The position numbers were made by a program, and so were the translations under genes. A DNA stretch of 10,367 nucleotides, taken from the NCBI GenBank assembly GCA_012032075.1, contig JAAURU010000086.1:1-10367 (forward strand). Direction: 5' to 3'. The DNA comes from Flavobacterium sp. (GTDB lineage Bacteria; Bacteroidota; Bacteroidia; Flavobacteriales; Flavobacteriaceae). Below are positions 8,289 to 10,367 of the stretch, piece by piece. Position 1 is the first letter of the stretch; every line of letters begins with the position of its first letter. The notes beneath the pieces were generated by a model that was not told where the DNA came from, did not search any database, and saw only the letters and a list, made by a program, of their open reading frames with translations.

Positions 8289-8908
8289 TTAAACTTGCCT
8301 AATGGATTGTTCGTAAGGAATTCTATGCATTAAACTTCTTCCTAAGGTTACCTCATCTGCATATTCAAGCTCATCTCCTATACCAATTCCTCTTGCAATT
8401 GTAGAAGTAGTAACTTTAAAGTCTTTCAAGTGTTTAAAAATATAAAAATTAGTAGTATCGCCTTCCATAGTTGAACTTAAAGCAAAAATAATTTCTGCAA
8501 TAGTTCCTTTGGAAACCTTATCAACTAATGATTTAATATTTAATTGTGATGGACCAATACCTTCAATAGGATTTATTTTACCACCTAAAACATGATAAAC
8601 TCCTTTATAAGAACCCGTTCCTTCAATTGCCATTACATCTCTAACATCTTCCACTACACAAATAATAGATTTATCACGATTATGACTTTCGCAAATTTTA
8701 CAAATTTCTCCATCAGAAATAGTATGACAAATAGAACAATATTGAATTTCAGTTCGCATTTTTCGAGTGCACTACTTAAATTGGTTGTTTGTTCTGTAGG
8801 TTGTCTTAATAAATGTAGTGCTAAACGCAAAGCCGTTCTTTTACCTATTCCAGGCAATTGAGCAATTTCATTTACAGCATTTTCTAATAGTTTTGAAGGC
8901 AATTCCAT
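8289..8908 (-). CDS. recR: Recombination mediator RecR, with one frameshift
   Basis: RecR works with RecO/RecF to load RecA at single-stranded gaps. It reads as two pieces, 8908 to about 8760 and 8759-8289. Adding one A to the A5 run (T5 at 8759-8763 on the plus strand) joins SSALEK to MRTEIQYC and gives 206 residues, a normal RecR length. The helix-hairpin-helix is LPGIGKRTALRLALHLL (18-34). The zinc site is C58-x2-C61-x8-C70-x2-C73. The Toprim domain begins ICVVEDVRDVMAIEGTG and continues through GGKINPIEGIGP. The C-terminus ends ADEVTLGRSLMHR. The ATG at 8908 fits the family start (MELPSKLLENA). It precedes the wza operon on the same strand by 74 bases but has no functional link to polysaccharide. 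An intact housekeeping gene is expected here, so the break is probably an artefact. Confidence 0.96.
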
Positions 8909-8913
8909 AATTG

Positions 8914-8929
8914 CAAAAATACAAAACTA
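8914..8929 (-). promoter_or_regulatory. Candidate recR -7 promoter element(s)
   Basis: Two adjacent matches to TAnnTTTG occur on the minus strand: TAGTTTTG (8929-8922) and TATTTTTG (8921-8914). The first leaves a 13-base leader before the recR ATG. No TTG lies at a suitable -33 distance, so the assignment is weak. Confidence 0.3.
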
Positions 8930-8965
8930 AGCTATTTTATCACTACTTTTATTTTTTTGATTTCT

Positions 8966-9055
8966 TTTAAAACATGCATTCTGAAATTCTATGAAGACAA
9001 ATCTTGTTATAAAATCATTTTTTATGTAGGTTTGTTGAAATATTTAAAACATGCA
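8966..9055 (+). repeat. 13-bp direct repeat tttaaaacatgca in the recR/symporter gap
   Basis: The 13-mer tttaaaacatgca occurs exactly at 8966-8978 and at 9043-9055, 77 bases apart start to start. The second copy contains the symporter start codon. The first copy's ATG (8974) opens only a six-codon frame ending in TGA. It may be a small duplication or chance in AT-rich sequence; no function is evident. Confidence 0.55.
9004..9034 (+). promoter_or_regulatory. Candidate promoter for the sodium:solute symporter
   Basis: TTG at 9004-9006, a 20-base spacer, then TAGGTTTG at 9027-9034 match the Bacteroidota/Flavobacterium consensus of TTG, about 17-23 bases, then TAnnTTTG. The end of the -7 element is 16 bases before the ATG at 9051. 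This is the best promoter match in the window. Confidence 0.55.
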
Positions 9056-10367
9056 ACCACTATCTATTTTAATTTTAATACTTTCCTATTTTTCTGTTTT
9101 AATCCTTTTCTCCTATTTTACAGGAAAAAAAAGAAACCTCTAATAACGATTCTTTTTTTAAAGCTAACAAACAATCTCCTTGGTATTTAGTAGCTTTTGG
9201 AATGATAGGTTCTTCCTTATCTGGGGTAACATTTATTTCTGTACCAGGAAAAGTAGAAGGTTCACAATTTGTGTATTTTCAAATAGTTTTAGGATATATT
9301 ATTGGCTATTTTGTTATTGGAGCCGTTTTATTACCACTTTATTACAGACTCAATTTAACTTCTATTTACACTTATTTAGGAGAACGATTTGGTAAACTGT
9401 CCTATAAAACTGGAGCTTGGTTTTTCATTATCTCTAGAACTGTTGGTTCTAATTTAAGACTATTACTTGTTGCAGATGTTTTACAAACACTAGTTTTTGA
9501 TCCTTTAAACATTCCATATTGGATCACGGTAACAGTAACTATTTTATTAATTTGGTTATATACTTTTAAATCTGGAATTAAGACAATTATTTGGACAGAC
9601 ACTTTACAAACGTTTTTCATGTTAGTATCTGTTGGAATTTGTATTGTTGTCGTTTCAGAAGATTTAGGTTTAAATATTTCAAATGTTGCTCAATTCATTG
9701 CTGATAGTGATTATTCCAAAACCTTCTTCTTTGAAGATGCAAGTTTGCCAACCTACTTTTGGAAACAATTCTTATCAGGTGCTTTTATAGCGATTGTTAT
9801 GACAGGTTTAGACCAAGATATGATGCAAAAAAACCTTACTTGTAGAAGTTTAAAAGATGCTCAAAAAAACATGTTTTGGTTTACCATAGTTTTAACTTTT
9901 GTAAATTTTCTTTTTCTAGTTTTAGGTTTATTGTTTACTGAGTATGCTGTTAAAAATGGAATCGATGCGCATAAAGATCAATTATTTCCTATTTTGGCTA
10001 ATCAATACTTAGGTACAGTTGTAGCTTTTAGTTTCATTTTAGGATTAATTGCAGCAGCTTACTCTAGTGCCGATAGTGCATTGACTTCGTTAACTACATC
10101 ATTTAGCATTGATATTCTTGAAATTGAAAAAAATATGATGAAGCAAAACAAGTCAGTATTAGAAAGAAAATACATTTAGCCTTTGTCTTCATATCCATAT
10201 TTGTAATTCTACTATTCAAATATGCGTTTAATGATGCAAGTATTATAGATAAAGTATTAAAATTTGCAGGTTTTACTTATGGTCCATTATTAGGTTTGTA
10301 TGCTTTTGGTTTATTTACCAAATGGAATATAAAAGACAAATTAGCACCTTTAGTTGCCTCACTAGCC
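9051..10367 (+). CDS. Sodium:solute symporter (SSS family), partial, with two frameshifts
   Basis: This inner-membrane Na+-coupled transporter has the APC/LeuT fold; substrate is unknown. The start is ATG at 9051 (MQPLSILILILSYFSV, TM1). That frame stops after TGKKRNL. Removing one A from the A8 run at 9125-9132 gives TGKKETSNNDSFFKANKQSP and continues through WYLVAFGMIGSSLSGVTF. A second break is at the A7 run 10127-10133: adding one A turns EIEKNMMKQNKS and an early stop at 10179 into EIEKKYDEAKQ, and the frame stays open to the right edge. Family features are GSSLSGVTFISVPG (TM2 region), a GLDQDMMQKNLTCRS loop, and AAAYSSADSALTSLTTSFSID, whose Ser-Ser matches the Na2-site position in TM8 of SSS proteins. 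The reconstructed in-window part is 439 residues, with more of the C-terminus outside. Divergent from recR, with its own likely promoter. It shows no link to the polysaccharide genes. Confidence 0.9.

Noticed and set aside
8592..8861. Plus-strand open frame opposite recR.
   Set aside because: Antisense to conserved RecR zinc-finger and Toprim coding; composition is low complexity and no motif is visible.
8957..9190. A 77-codon plus-strand frame across the recR/symporter gap.
   Set aside because: It overlaps the promoter and the symporter start in a different frame, and consists of Phe/Leu/Lys-rich AT-driven sequence; the ATG at 9051 frame gives real SSS-family TM1.
9402..9620. Minus-strand 72-codon frame inside the symporter.
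   Set aside because: It is antisense to conserved symporter membrane segments and shows no family signal.
958..10133. Programmed ribosomal frameshifting as the reason for the breaks.
   Set aside because: The breaks include both +1 and -1 types, occur in unrelated genes, and lack consistent slippery heptamers with downstream structures. Such use in recR, ugd, a transporter and a flippase at once is implausible.
1..10367. A novel defence, mobile or CRISPR-like system.
   Set aside because: Every sizeable frame is accounted for by polysaccharide, RecR or symporter families. There are no spaced repeats, transposases, integrases, tRNA-like ends or unexplained gaps longer than 142 bases.

Overview
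The window is strongly AT-rich, and its proteins look like Flavobacteriaceae (Bacteroidota). Evidence: the Flavobacterium-style Wza/Wzc pair, the Bacteroidota RecR, TAnnTTTG-type -7 promoter elements, and the absence of clear Shine-Dalgarno sites. I cannot name a genus from the sequence alone.

Layout. From about 8214 down to the left edge the minus strand carries one tightly packed surface-polysaccharide operon. In order of transcription it reads wza (7417-8214), wzc (4950-7406), a TviC/WbpP-type UDP-sugar 4-epimerase (3943-4915), an animal-like UDP-glucose 6-dehydrogenase (2550-3939), a TviB/WbpO-type UDP-HexNAc 6-dehydrogenase (1270-2547) and a Wzx flippase (1257 to beyond base 1). Gaps between these genes are 2 to 34 bases. 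Upstream on the same strand is recR (8289-8908), separated from wza by 74 bases that hold an AT-rich inverted repeat followed by a T tract (possible terminator) and a promoter-like -7 element. A sodium:solute symporter gene runs divergently from 9051 off the right edge, behind a good flavobacterial promoter match.

How the genes fit together. UGDH would make UDP-GlcA. TviB and TviC together would make UDP-GlcNAcA/UDP-GalNAcA. The lipid-linked repeat unit would be flipped by Wzx and exported through Wza under control of the BY-kinase Wzc. The predicted product is an acidic, uronic-acid-rich capsule or exopolysaccharide. No glycosyltransferase, Wzy polymerase or tyrosine phosphatase is present; these would be expected beyond the left edge.

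Main caveat. Five of the eight genes (wzx, ugd, tviC, recR and the symporter) are broken by single-base frame changes: six clear ones and a seventh probable. Most lie in A/T homopolymers, and conserved sequence continues on both sides of every break. The simplest reading is indel error in the sequence (raw long-read or pyrosequencing-type data), not pseudogenes. Coordinates below therefore give reconstructed full-length genes. I found no CRISPR array, RNA gene, insertion sequence or novel defence-type system.
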